Below, piece by piece: positions 51,129-60,167 of a stretch of 64,000 bases of DNA (positions are counted from its first letter, which is position 1; each line of letters starts with the position of its first letter). Where the stretch lies: positions 620,001-684,000 of the forward strand of contig NZ_FUWZ01000004.1 in assembly GCF_900167135.1 (NCBI RefSeq), in the 5' to 3' direction. The notes under the pieces were generated by a model. That model saw only the letters and a program-made list of their open reading frames with translations, had not been told where the DNA came from and did no database searches. The position numbers and the translations under genes are program-made. Origin of the DNA: Chitinophaga eiseniae. GTDB lineage: Bacteria; Bacteroidota; Bacteroidia; Chitinophagales; Chitinophagaceae.

Positions 51129-54100
51129 ATGAACCTGATTCGTTTCGCACTTCGTAAACCAATCACCATCATGGTGCTGGTTGCCGGCTTATTCTTCTTC
51201 GGTATCAAAGCGGTCACCACGATCAAAATTGATATCTTCCCGAAGCTGGACATGCCGGTGATCTATCTTTCACACCCATTTGGCGGATATACCTCCACCC
51301 AGATGGAATCCTTTTTCGGTAAACAATACATTAATATCCTCCTGTTCGTGAACGGGGTGAAAAGTGTGGAAACAAAGAACATTCAGGGGTTGACACTCAT
51401 CAAGATCAACTTCTATCCCGGTACCAATATGGCGCAGGCAGCCGCAGAAGTGAGCGCCTTCTCCAACCGTATCCAGGCCATCTTTCCGCCCGGGTCCAAC
51501 CCGCCTTTTATCATCCGTTTCGACGCCTCTACACTGCCGGTAGGACAGCTCGTCCTCAGCAGCGATAAACGCAGTAACAACCAACTGCTCGACCTGGCCA
51601 ACGTATACGTGCGTTCTTCCTTTACTTCCATTCCAGGTCTTGTAGGCTCCACGCCGTTCGGCGGTAACATGCGTACCGTGGTGATCAAAGCGGACCCCGA
51701 ACTGCTGCGCTCTCATAATATGACACCTGACCAGCTGGTGGAAGCCCTCCGGCTCAACAACCAGACGGCGCCCTCCGGTAACGTTCGTATCGGTGATAAA
51801 AACTATCTCACGCCTGCCAACACCACGATCAAGACCATCAGGGACTTTGAAGATATTCCGCTGTTCAAAAGCGGCGTGCAGAACCTCTACCTCCGCGATG
51901 TGGCCACCGTGGAAGACGGTGCGGACGTAAGCACCAGCTATGCGCTGATCAACGGCAAACGTTCCGTATACGTGAGTATCGCGAAAGCGGCCGACGCCTC
52001 TACCTGGGAAGTGGTGCAGAACCTGAAGAAAGCTTTGCCCAGGATTCAGGCCCAGCTGCCGGAAGACGTAAAACTGAGTTATGAATTTGACCAGTCCACC
52101 TATGTGATCAATTCCGTTAAAAGCCTGTTGTCTGAAGGAGCGATCGGCGCCATCCTTACCGGTCTGATGGTATTGCTGTTCCTCGGCGATGCCCGCGGGG
52201 CGCTGATCGTGATCCTCACCATTCCCACTTCCATTATCTCCGGCATCCTGTTTTTGAGCTTGTTCGGACAGACCATCAACATTATGACGCTGAGCGGTCT
52301 GGCGCTGGCCATCGGTATCCTCGTGGACGAAAGTACGGTGACGATTGAAAACATCCACCAGCACTTCGATCTGGGCAAGCCCAAATCGCTCGCCATCTGG
52401 GATGCCTGTAAGGAGATCGCTTTCCCGAAACTGCTCATCCTGTTTTGTATCCTCGCCGTGTTCGCCCCTGCCTTTACGATGGGCGGCATCCCCGGCTCCT
52501 TGTTCCTCCCGCTGGCCCTGGCCATCGGTTTCAGCATGATCGTGTCTTATTTCCTGGCACAAACATTCGTGCCGGTGATGGCCAACTGGATCATGAAATC
52601 CAAACACCACCATAAAAAAGACGGCAGCGTGATGACAGATGCCGAGGAGTTTGCCGCCGCCGGCCTCAACCCACATGGTGAAGGCAATACCTGGGAACAG
52701 AAAAAAGCACTTGTAGAAAGGGAAGACAGTAACCGTGACGGTAAAATCAGTCGTTTTGAAAAAATCCGCCAGCGTTATCTGCGCTTTATCGACCGCATGA
52801 TGCCTTACCGTAAAGTGATTGTGACGGCTTATCTCGTTATCAGCGCGCTCATTGTGGCGCTCCAGATGAACATCATCGGCCGCGACGTACTGCCGAAGGT
52901 GAACAGCGGCCAGTTCCAGGTAAGGCTCCGCCAGCCGGACGGCACCCGTATCGAACAAACGGAAAAGAAAACCATCGCGGTGATCAACGCCGTCAATGAT
53001 ATCGTCGGTAAAGAAAACGTGTCTATCACGTCCGCTTTCGTGGGCACCCATCCGCAGCTGTTCTCCACCGCGCCTATCTTCCTCTGGATGGCCGGTCCGC
53101 AGGAATCTGTATTGCAGGTGGCGCTCAAGGAGGGCTACCATGTGAACCTCGATGAGCTGAAAGATAAAATCCGCGACCGTGTAAAACAGATCGATCCGGT
53201 GATGAAATTATCTTTCGAACCGATTGAACTGACCGATAAAATCCTCAGCCAGGGTTCCCCCACACCGATAGAGGTGCGTTTTTCCGGCAGAAATAAAAAA
53301 CTGAACCTGGAATACGCGATGAAGATGATCGATAAACTCAAACAGGTCCCTTACCTGCGGGATGTGCAACTGGGCCAGTCGGTTAACTATCCGGCGCTGA
53401 ACATCAATATCGACAGGGTGAGAGCAGCGCAACTGGGGGTAGACGTGGGAGACATCTCCCGGTCCCTGATCGCCAGTACCTCTTCTTCCCGTCTGACAGA
53501 AAAAAATATATGGGTGGATGAAAAAGCAGGCATCAGCTATAACGTACAGGTGCAGATACCAGAAAGCAAACTGGCTTCCCAGAATGACATTGGTGAAATA
53601 CCTTTGCTGAAAAATTCGTCCAGGCCTATCCTTAGCGACGTGGCCACTATTACCCCCGAGAGCACCTACGGAGAGAACGACAACCTCGGGGCAATGCCCA
53701 TGCTAACGGTTACGGCTAACCTGAACAACACTGACCTGGGCACTGCTTCCACGGAAGTGAAGAAAGCCATTAGCTCCCTCGGAGAGCTGCCGCGCGGGCT
53801 GAACGTAGACCTGATTGGTCTCAGCAGCACCCTCATTGATACGCTGGGTAGTTTGCAAAACGGTCTGCTGGTAGCTGTAGTGGTGATCTTCCTGATGCTG
53901 GCGGCCAACTTCCAGTCTTTCAAAGTGTCTGCTATCGTATTGGCCACGGTGCCCGCCGTACTGCTCGGATCACTGTCTTTGCTGATGATGACCGGCTCCA
54001 CGCTGAACCTGCAGTCCTACATGGGAATGATCATGTCAGTGGGCGTGTCTATCTCTAACGCGGTGTTGCTGATCACCAATGCAGAGCAGATCAGGAAGAC

Positions 54101-54401
54101 CAACGGCAACGCGCTGGTATCCGCCAAAGAAGCCGCCGCGCTGCGTATGCGTCCTATCGCTATGACCGCCCTCGCGATGGTGGTGGGTATGATCCCGATG
54201 GCCAGCGGGCTGGGAGAAGCCGGCGACCAGTCATCACCGCTGGGTCGCGCCGTTATCGGCGGACTGGTAGCTTCCACTTTCGCCGCCCTGTTCATCTTAC
54301 CGCTGGTATTTGCATGGGGACAAGGAAAAGCAACTACACAAAGTGTTTCGCTCGATCCGGAAGATGAAGAAAGTACACATTACATTCCCATGAAAGGATA
54401 A
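51129..54401 (+). CDS. RND efflux permease with an EF-hand-like loop
   Basis: A 1090-residue inner-membrane proton antiporter of the HAE1/AcrB-like group: two halves of six helices with large periplasmic loops. Helix 1 is KPITIMVLVAGLFFF, and the helix 4 proton-relay region is GLALAIGILVDESTVTIENI. The second half has LMLAANFQSFKVSAIVL and ALRMRPIAMTALAMVVGMIP. Between the halves, in the cytoplasmic insert at about 490-560, residues 533-544 read DSNRDGKISRFE, which fits the 12-residue EF-hand calcium loop. It works with the TolC-like duct upstream and the adaptor 31 bases downstream. The substrate is unknown (drug, dye or lipid-like). Confidence 0.94.
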   Translation: MNLIRFALRKPITIMVLVAGLFFFGIKAVTTIKIDIFPKLDMPVIYLSHPFGGYTSTQMESFFGKQYINILLFVNGVKSVETKNIQGLTLIKINFYPGTNMAQAAAEVSAFSNRIQAIFPPGSNPPFIIRFDASTLPVGQLVLSSDKRSNNQLLDLANVYVRSSFTSIPGLVGSTPFGGNMRTVVIKADPELLRSHNMTPDQLVEALRLNNQTAPSGNVRIGDKNYLTPANTTIKTIRDFEDIPLFKSGVQNLYLRDVATVEDGADVSTSYALINGKRSVYVSIAKAADASTWEVVQNLKKALPRIQAQLPEDVKLSYEFDQSTYVINSVKSLLSEGAIGAILTGLMVLLFLGDARGALIVILTIPTSIISGILFLSLFGQTINIMTLSGLALAIGILVDESTVTIENIHQHFDLGKPKSLAIWDACKEIAFPKLLILFCILAVFAPAFTMGGIPGSLFLPLALAIGFSMIVSYFLAQTFVPVMANWIMKSKHHHKKDGSVMTDAEEFAAAGLNPHGEGNTWEQKKALVEREDSNRDGKISRFEKIRQRYLRFIDRMMPYRKVIVTAYLVISALIVALQMNIIGRDVLPKVNSGQFQVRLRQPDGTRIEQTEKKTIAVINAVNDIVGKENVSITSAFVGTHPQLFSTAPIFLWMAGPQESVLQVALKEGYHVNLDELKDKIRDRVKQIDPVMKLSFEPIELTDKILSQGSPTPIEVRFSGRNKKLNLEYAMKMIDKLKQVPYLRDVQLGQSVNYPALNINIDRVRAAQLGVDVGDISRSLIASTSSSRLTEKNIWVDEKAGISYNVQVQIPESKLASQNDIGEIPLLKNSSRPILSDVATITPESTYGENDNLGAMPMLTVTANLNNTDLGTASTEVKKAISSLGELPRGLNVDLIGLSSTLIDTLGSLQNGLLVAVVVIFLMLAANFQSFKVSAIVLATVPAVLLGSLSLLMMTGSTLNLQSYMGMIMSVGVSISNAVLLITNAEQIRKTNGNALVSAKEAAALRMRPIAMTALAMVVGMIPMASGLGEAGDQSSPLGRAVIGGLVASTFAALFILPLVFAWGQGKATTQSVSLDPEDEESTHYIPMKG

Positions 54402-54462
54402 ACCGGAAAAAGCAGTCAGCATAAATAATACCATGAGAATTACAGGAAATAAATATCATTTT

Positions 54463-55599
54463 ATGAAACCAGCATCAAAATTTGCCCTCATATTTTTATC
54501 CGTTGGTGTGTCTGCCCTGGCGATGCAGAGCTGTAGCTCCACAGAAGCGAAGGATGACAAGGAGCACAAGGACAGTGCGGCGGCCGCACCAGCTTTGGAA
54601 GCGTTTACATTGCAACAGGGACAGCTGTCTACTTCCATAAAAATTCCCGGTGAATTGGTGGCTTTTCAACGGGTAGATCTGTATGCGAAGGTGAGCAGCT
54701 TTGTAAAAAAGCTGTACGTGGACGTGGGTAGCGAAGTGAAAGCCGGCCAGCTGCTGGTGACCATGGAAGCGCCTGAACTGAATTCCCAGTTGTCCGGCGC
54801 AGAGTCACGCCTCAAGTCACAGGAAGCGATCTATCTTTCCAGCAAAGCCACCTACGACCGCCTGCTGGAAACCAGCAAAACGCCCGGTACCGTTTCCCAG
54901 AACGACCTGGACATCGCTTACGCCAAGCAGAAGTCAGACCTGGCACAGCTGGACGCCGCCAAAGCTTCTTACCGCGAAGTGGGAGATACCCGTAACTACC
55001 TGGAGATACGGGCGCCTTTCAGCGGTGTTATCAGTCGCAGGAACGTGAGCGCCGGCGCTTATGTAGGTCCGGCCGGTAAAGGCTCCGATCTGCCTATTTT
55101 TACCCTGCAGGAACAAAAGAAACTGCGTCTGGTGGTAAGTATCCCGGAAGCGTATAACAGCTACCTGAATAATAACAGCGAAGTGAAATTCACCACCAAG
55201 TCTATGCTCAACCAAACGTTTACCGCCAAAGTAAGCAGGTTGTCCGGCGCGCTCGACGAAAGACTGCGTTCCCAGAGCATCGAAATGGACGTGATCAATG
55301 AGGACAAACAACTGTTGCCCGGCATGGTGGCCGAAGTGGCCATTCCGCTCACAGGAAACCATACCAGCGCTTTTGTGGTGCCGTCCAAAGCGGTGCTTAA
55401 TTCCACCCAGGGCGTGTATGTCATTAAGGTGGTCAACGGCATGGCTGTTTGGGTGCCCGTAAAGACCGGCCGCAAAACAGATGAGCAGACAGAAATATTC
55501 GGCGATATCGCGCTGAACGATACCCTTATCAAAGTAGCCAGTGAGGAAATAAGAGACAGCTCGGCGATCAAACACGTAAACGTGACAGGCGCTAAGTAA
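54463..55599 (+). CDS. RND periplasmic adaptor (membrane-fusion) lipoprotein
   Basis: A 378-residue lipoprotein from ATG 54463 (MKPASKFALIFLSVGVSALA, then MQSC lipobox); the upstream ATG at 54433 gives ten extra residues. Barrel-sandwich, alpha-hairpin and beta-barrel domains of the HlyD/AcrA type are visible: LYAKVSSFVKKLYVDVGSEV and KAGQLLVTMEAPEL for the first lipoyl half, a coiled-coil (LDIAYAKQKSDLAQLDAAKA), then RAPFSGVISRRNVSAGAYV for the second. It connects the RND pump to the TolC duct. It is the last gene of the efflux operon and is followed by a terminator. Confidence 0.94.
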   Translation: MKPASKFALIFLSVGVSALAMQSCSSTEAKDDKEHKDSAAAAPALEAFTLQQGQLSTSIKIPGELVAFQRVDLYAKVSSFVKKLYVDVGSEVKAGQLLVTMEAPELNSQLSGAESRLKSQEAIYLSSKATYDRLLETSKTPGTVSQNDLDIAYAKQKSDLAQLDAAKASYREVGDTRNYLEIRAPFSGVISRRNVSAGAYVGPAGKGSDLPIFTLQEQKKLRLVVSIPEAYNSYLNNNSEVKFTTKSMLNQTFTAKVSRLSGALDERLRSQSIEMDVINEDKQLLPGMVAEVAIPLTGNHTSAFVVPSKAVLNSTQGVYVIKVVNGMAVWVPVKTGRKTDEQTEIFGDIALNDTLIKVASEEIRDSSAIKHVNVTGAK

Positions 55600-55626
55600 C
55601 AGCATGGCATTTCACTGGAACATTGT

Positions 55627-55656
55627 AGCCCTCATGCGATGCATGGGGGCTTTTTT
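55627..55656 (+). terminator. Rho-independent terminator of the efflux operon
   Basis: AGCCCTCATGC (55627-55637) pairs with GCATGGGGGCT (55641-55651) with one G-U, loop GAT, then six T. It reaches into the last bases of the convergent gene at 55655. Confidence 0.85.
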
Positions 55657-56491
55657 ATGAGTGGGTGGGAGGGAGGTGGTAGCGGCGGAGAACGAGGTCT
55701 CTAAAGAGCATTCTCCGAAGTTCCTCCTGAGTATACGGTATCAGCAGTAATTCGTCGAAAGCAAATTCATGAAGCCGGTAACGTTGGGGAAACTGAGACC
55801 ATGTGACTGCAGAGCAGGTGATATATATAATGCATCGGGGGTGCATCCTGCGTATTGTGTGTGTTGCTGTTATCACAATATCACTGTCACCATTCCGGTT
55901 GTGGCAATGTAACAGTACAAAGTCCGGAAACTCCTGCAAGAATCGGCTTTCAAAGTCCATTGACACTTCCGTGAGCTTTATATGAATACCGATTTCTGAA
56001 AGGGACTGCTTAATCAGTTCTCCTGCAAGGTAGTCGACTGCTACCATCCCCTTGATGGAGTTTAGTTTTTTTAGTTGTCCGACCACTTTTTTACGCGTTA
56101 GCTGTTGTAGCCAGCGGAGAAACAGTTTCTCAACCAGTGCAGGAAATGCACCTGGTTCAAGGGTGTTGCCAAATGAAACATTGCCGGATAAGGGCATTAT
56201 CGCAGCAAGTAGTTTCGAAATCGGCTCGGGCGAGCATCGGTATAGGAGCACGAAGCAAGTGGGTGAGGACTTCCGAAGCAGAAGGGAAATACGCCTCGTT
56301 TTTACCGTCTGCAGCCATGAGCGGCTGTTCCATGGCAGCAAGGCGATTTCATATTGACCGGTTAAAATCGTCCGCTTTAGTTGCTGGTGATTATGTACCA
56401 CGACCGTTGTAAACGGGTAACTCCTGAGGCTCTCAACATAGTGGCTATAAGGTATGGATGTCTCGTCCGGATGAAAGCAAAGTACACGCAT
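55655..56491 (-). CDS. Hypothetical protein of two receiver-like domains lacking the phospho-Asp
   Basis: A 278-residue cytoplasmic protein. Residues 1-130 and 150-270 each look like a CheY-type alpha/beta fold. In the second, FPDFVLLHCHNRNGDSDI replaces the usual DxVLLDxxLP-type acceptor strand, with His where the Asp should be, and ELLLIPYTQEELRRML replaces the LLKPF strand, with Ile for the conserved Lys. The first (LTGQYEIALLPWNSRSW) has no acceptor Asp either. It therefore looks like a double pseudo-receiver that can bind but not take phosphate. It is the last of three minus-strand genes, 1 base after the helical protein gene. Homology is inferred by fold pattern only. Confidence 0.5.
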   Translation of the reverse strand: MRVLCFHPDETSIPYSHYVESLRSYPFTTVVVHNHQQLKRTILTGQYEIALLPWNSRSWLQTVKTRRISLLLRKSSPTCFVLLYRCSPEPISKLLAAIMPLSGNVSFGNTLEPGAFPALVEKLFLRWLQQLTRKKVVGQLKKLNSIKGMVAVDYLAGELIKQSLSEIGIHIKLTEVSMDFESRFLQEFPDFVLLHCHNRNGDSDIVITATHTIRRMHPRCIIYITCSAVTWSQFPQRYRLHEFAFDELLLIPYTQEELRRMLFRDLVLRRYHLPPTHS

Positions 56492-56492
56492 A

Positions 56493-57038
56493 TCAGGAAT
56501 GGGCTTGTTGAAGGTTTTGCTGCATCCGTGAAACCGTTCGGTGTATACCTTGGGTAAGATGCTCCTGGTCAGATGAAATAAGGTTGATCGCTTCCAGCAG
56601 ATCTTCCGGGTTGTAGGGTTGTAATGATTCCAGTTTCAGAATAACGTTAAGTAGTCCATGTTTAACAATATGGGCGTGACCACCGTAGGGAGTACTGTCA
56701 AACAGGGTGCGGTAGTCCGCATAGTGGTCCAGCAACTTTTCGCGCAGCTGGTGAAGTGCCGCAAGCTGTTTACTTCTGCTCATATTGTGGGAGGTGTAGA
56801 TGTGTACTCGTAGCTGGTCTTTGGTACGCTGTACAATCGTGATATATTTTCGCAGAATATCTTCAAGTTGGGTAATGTTGGCGGTATGCGCATTGAAGAT
56901 AAAATCACTGACCTGTAGTTGTTGTTTACTTTTAATCCTGCGTATGAAGGACCTGCGCTTGTTGATCGCTTTGTATACGGTCCTGAAAACGGAGGCGACG
57001 CTTTCAATGGCAGCTGTGCAGATTTTGATGAATTCCAT
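56493..57038 (-). CDS. Hypothetical helical protein in the HPt/pseudo-receiver cluster
   Basis: A 181-residue protein, almost entirely predicted helix and basic near the N-terminus (KAINKRRSFIRRIKSKQQL). The helix-rich body (NITQLEDILRKYITIVQRTK, and later SSDQEHLTQGIHRTVSRMQQ) could form a coiled coil or a four-helix bundle like the dimerisation part of signalling proteins. No family is recognised. The gene lies between the HPt-like gene (11 bases upstream) and the pseudo-receiver gene (1 base downstream), so the three are co-transcribed. It could be the scaffold that connects them. Confidence 0.5.
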   Translation of the reverse strand: MEFIKICTAAIESVASVFRTVYKAINKRRSFIRRIKSKQQLQVSDFIFNAHTANITQLEDILRKYITIVQRTKDQLRVHIYTSHNMSRSKQLAALHQLREKLLDHYADYRTLFDSTPYGGHAHIVKHGLLNVILKLESLQPYNPEDLLEAINLISSDQEHLTQGIHRTVSRMQQNLQQAHS

Positions 57039-57049
57039 AGTATAACAGT

Positions 57050-57490
57050 TTAGCGACAGCGCTGCGGATGACTAAAGTAAATACGCATACGGTCTATTTC
57101 TGCGTAAACAAGGGGCAGATGTGCCAATATTTCCAGTTGTATGCGATGAAAGGAAGCTATAATATCGTTAGCCTCAGCGGAAAAGGAAATTTCGTCATCC
57201 GGTAGCGAAAGGAAGATTGCCTTGTTAATACGTTGCCCTATTTTGTGTAGTTCTTCTGAAAGGTGTGTTCTGCGGACTATTAGTATGGCGGACTTTAATC
57301 TGTGTATATCCATTGCGGCATTTCTCCAGTCAGACACTTCCATGGAATTCCGGATAGCGTTTATGCACAGAGGTACGCTATCGCAATAGGTTTCAAATAC
57401 AATCAGTATTTCATCAATGCTGCTATACAGATTTCGCAGGTATTCCCCATCAAAATGCTCACTAAACTCGAATACAGGATCATGACTCAT
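57050..57490 (-). CDS. HPt-like (histidine phosphotransfer) protein
   Basis: A 146-residue all-helical protein. The stretch AAMDIHRLKSAILIVRR fits the HPt signature H-x-L-K-S/G with His63, preceded by a helix (IDEILIVFETYCDSVPLCIN) and followed by HLSEELHKIGQRIN, as in the four-helix HPt bundle. It would receive a phosphoryl group from a hybrid kinase, but no kinase is encoded nearby. It is the first gene of the minus-strand trio and is divergent from the VgrG gene, with 276 non-coding bases between. Annotated from motif pattern, not alignment. Confidence 0.55.
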   Translation of the reverse strand: MSHDPVFEFSEHFDGEYLRNLYSSIDEILIVFETYCDSVPLCINAIRNSMEVSDWRNAAMDIHRLKSAILIVRRTHLSEELHKIGQRINKAIFLSLPDDEISFSAEANDIIASFHRIQLEILAHLPLVYAEIDRMRIYFSHPQRCR

Positions 57491-57766
57491 TTAATATCAA
57501 ATTGACACCAGCAATATCCTTTTTAGCGGGCATTTTTCTGTTTAACAGATCCAAAAAGAGGAAGATTAACAAAACAGATTTAATATTTATATAATGTGAT
57601 GATCGTTTCCCGAAAAACCTTATCTTAGGATTCCGAAGCAGTACCTGTTTTTGTTAAACCATTTCTCTATGACAAAATATTTGCCTTAACCCTGCAGATT
57701 GTTTGTTGACAGCTGGCACACGAATAAGCTGCTTTGTATCATATCACCTTATAAAAACCGCGGCAC
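57491..57766. other. Divergent intergenic region between HPt-like and VgrG genes
   Basis: 276 bases, AT-rich on the HPt side. On the + strand TTTGTTGACA at about 57702-57711 is followed by AAGCTGCTTTG, a poor match to a promoter for VgrG. No gene is seen. Confidence 0.45.
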
Positions 57767-59578
57767 ATGTCTTTATATACCCGAACCACTTTCACCATTG
57801 GCGACAGTCGCTTCTCTTCTTTTCATTCCCTGAAGCTGTCCCAGACCATCGACGGTCACCATACTTTTGAAATACAGATCAGCTACGACTGGCTGTCACA
57901 GCTGGGCAAAGGCCTCTTTACGGCCGGCAGGGAGTTCCTGGGAAAAGAGATCAGTATCACCGTCACCGGCGTAGAGGCGGCAGCGGCCCAGAAACCATTG
58001 CAGTTCAACGGCGTAGTCACCGGTATCAACGCCGGCAAAGAGAGCGACGGTACCCACGGCTTCTGCGTGATAAAAGGTTTCAGCCCTACCATCCTGCTGG
58101 AAGACGACCCTCACATCGCCACCTTTGAAATGCAGTCCCTCCGGGAAATCGTAACGCTGGCTATGAAAGGCGTAAGCCCCTATGGCAGCGCACCAGCCGT
58201 ACAACCAGCCAATACCGACCCGCTCAAATACATCGTGCAGTACAAGGAAAGTACCCATCACTTTGTCAGCCGCCTCGCGGCCCGCTACGGAGAATGGTAC
58301 TTCTACGATGGCCAGAAGATCGTCTTCGGCAACTACTCACCCAAAGAAATATCCCTGACGCACCAGGTAGACCTGATCGACTTCGACCTCGGCTTCCAGG
58401 TGCATCCCAATAATACCCGTTTTACGGGATATGAATATCGCCGTAACCAGGTAGTGGAGAACGAAACTTCCGCGCAGGCAGCGGGACAGATGAACAATTA
58501 CACTGCCCACATGCAGGATGTCAGCGATAAACTGTACCGCAAGCCTTCCCTGCATAAACTCAACCACGGCTTTAGCAGCGCGGCCAAAGAAACGGTGGAC
58601 GACTTCACCCTGCTGCAGAAAAAAGGCCGGCAGGCACAGATGGTGGTCCTCAAAGGCACCAGTCAGCACACGGCCCTGCGCATCGGAGATATCATCTCCA
58701 TCAATGAAAGCGTCTTCGGACAGGCCAACCACGGCCGGTTTGTGGTCACCCATCTCGACCACCTCTGCACAGAAAACGGACGCTATAAAAACACTTTCGA
58801 AGCTATACCCGCTGATACCGCCATGCCCCGCGTGGATTTTCGGCCGCAGACCGGCTGCGAGCCGCAAAGCGCTGTCGTCACGGACAATAACGACCCGAAG
58901 GGACTGGGCCGCGTACGCGCCCGGTTCCGCTGGCAGCAACAGGGATCTACTCCCTGGATACGCATGATAGCCCCCCACGGTGGCAGCGGCAAAGGGTTTT
59001 ATTTCGTGCCCGAACTGGGAGAAGAGGTATGGATAGGCTTCGAAAATGGCAACCCGGAAGCGCCCTACGTGATGGGAACGGCCTATAACGGCGACGCCAA
59101 AACGGACTACGGCGATCCGCAGAACAACATCAAAGCCATCCGCACCCGCAGCGGCCATACCATCCGCCTCGATGACACGGAAGGCGCCGAAAGCATCACC
59201 ATCACGGATAAAAGCGGCAACACCATCCAGCTGGATACGGCCGGCAAAAATATCCATATCACGGCTATGGAAACCATCGACCTCACCGCGAAGAATATCA
59301 ACCTGAAAGCTTCTGAAAGCATTACCGTAGACGCGGGAGAGAACGTGGAAACCACCGCAGGCTCAGATGTCAGGGTCAAAGCCGGCGACGCCTATACATG
59401 TCAGGCGATCAACATCACGGAAGAAGCATCGGAAGATATCGTTCAGACAGCCCAGGACGCCATGAAACTGCGCTCCGGCACCATGAGCCTTTATACCACG
59501 CTCGGGGATATCAAAATTATCGGCAGCGGCACCACCGTATTACAAGGCAATAAAATGGTGAAGATCTCCAAAGGTTAA
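57767..59578 (+). CDS. VgrG-type spike protein
   Basis: A 603-residue protein of the type VI secretion/contractile injection spike. Residues about 1-350 correspond to the gp27-like hub (TFEIQISYDWLSQLGKGLF, VSRLAARYGEWYFYDGQKI). Residues 365-450 are the gp5 OB fold (DPKGLGRVRARFRWQQQG, GKGFYFVPELGEEVWIGF with the NPEAPYVMGTAYNG loop). The C-terminus (about 455-603) is a repetitive beta-helix needle (ITDKSGNTIQLDTAGKNIHI, MLS-type repeats) ending in KMVKISKG. No effector domain is appended, and no PAAR, effector or sheath gene is in the window. A TTTGTTGACA tract lies 60 bases upstream. Bacteroidota encode T6SS subtype iii; this is probably an orphan spike of such a system. Confidence 0.93.
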   Translation: MSLYTRTTFTIGDSRFSSFHSLKLSQTIDGHHTFEIQISYDWLSQLGKGLFTAGREFLGKEISITVTGVEAAAAQKPLQFNGVVTGINAGKESDGTHGFCVIKGFSPTILLEDDPHIATFEMQSLREIVTLAMKGVSPYGSAPAVQPANTDPLKYIVQYKESTHHFVSRLAARYGEWYFYDGQKIVFGNYSPKEISLTHQVDLIDFDLGFQVHPNNTRFTGYEYRRNQVVENETSAQAAGQMNNYTAHMQDVSDKLYRKPSLHKLNHGFSSAAKETVDDFTLLQKKGRQAQMVVLKGTSQHTALRIGDIISINESVFGQANHGRFVVTHLDHLCTENGRYKNTFEAIPADTAMPRVDFRPQTGCEPQSAVVTDNNDPKGLGRVRARFRWQQQGSTPWIRMIAPHGGSGKGFYFVPELGEEVWIGFENGNPEAPYVMGTAYNGDAKTDYGDPQNNIKAIRTRSGHTIRLDDTEGAESITITDKSGNTIQLDTAGKNIHITAMETIDLTAKNINLKASESITVDAGENVETTAGSDVRVKAGDAYTCQAINITEEASEDIVQTAQDAMKLRSGTMSLYTTLGDIKIIGSGTTVLQGNKMVKISKG

Positions 59579-59598
59579 CACATTCCTCTTTCATACAA

Positions 59599-59629
59599 AT
59601 GCCCGGCCACCATTGTCGTGACCGGGCAT
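59599..59629 (+). terminator. Terminator-like hairpin after VgrG
   Basis: ATGCCCGG (59599-59606) with CCGGGCAT (59622-59629), extended by CAC/GTG across one mismatch, loop CATTGTC; a short T-run (CGTCTTTTT) follows. It separates VgrG from the convergent MarR gene. Confidence 0.7.
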
Positions 59630-59656
59630 CGTCTTTTTCATAGCTTACGATCGGGA

Positions 59657-60148
59657 CTATTGGTCTGACTGCTCCAACAAGCTGATTTTTACCCGTTTGT
59701 ACATACTTTTTTCATCCAGCGATTTTTCCAGTTCTCCGAGTACGGTCAACAGGCTGGCGCTGGCCTGTTCCAGCCATTTCCGGTTCTCCTCCCGGATGAC
59801 TTCCAGTATGGGACTGATCTTGCGGTGCATCTGTTTGCCGGCGGCCGACAGGGATATCAGCCGGCGACGTTTATCCCGGCTGTCGGGCGTTGTTTTAATC
59901 AATCCCTGCGCCAGCAGCTGGTCGGTAAACTGCACTACGGCAGGGTGGGTTAGCTGCAACGATTCGGATATTTCGGTAACGCTCAACTGCTTTTGCCGCA
60001 CCAGCAGCTCCAGTATCAGGAACCACCGCGCTTCAAACTCCAGCCCGGATTCCTTATATATCTTGCTTATGTCCTGAGACAGGCGCTCACTGAGCCTTTT
60101 GAGCCGTGTAGCCAGCGCCAGTTCTTCCAGTTCGTTCACCAGGTTCAT
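59657..60148 (-). CDS. MarR-family transcriptional regulator
   Basis: A 163-residue winged-HTH regulator: dimerisation helices at both ends, and the wHTH at about 50-110 (LSVTEISESLQLTHPAVVQF, then DQLLAQGLIKTTPDSRDKRRRL with the wing Asp-Arg). The ligand is probably a small phenolic or membrane-active compound, as in the family. Its start is 19 bases after the beta-barrel receptor gene stop, so it is in the same transcript and may control that receptor. Confidence 0.93.
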   Translation of the reverse strand: MNLVNELEELALATRLKRLSERLSQDISKIYKESGLEFEARWFLILELLVRQKQLSVTEISESLQLTHPAVVQFTDQLLAQGLIKTTPDSRDKRRRLISLSAAGKQMHRKISPILEVIREENRKWLEQASASLLTVLGELEKSLDEKSMYKRVKISLLEQSDQ

Positions 60149-60167
60149 GCAGCCAATTTACCAAAAA

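Noticed and set aside
51270-53141. A 623-codon minus frame opposite the RND gene
   Set aside because: Rich in His/Arg/Gln runs typical of antisense frames; the + strand is a full RND permease.
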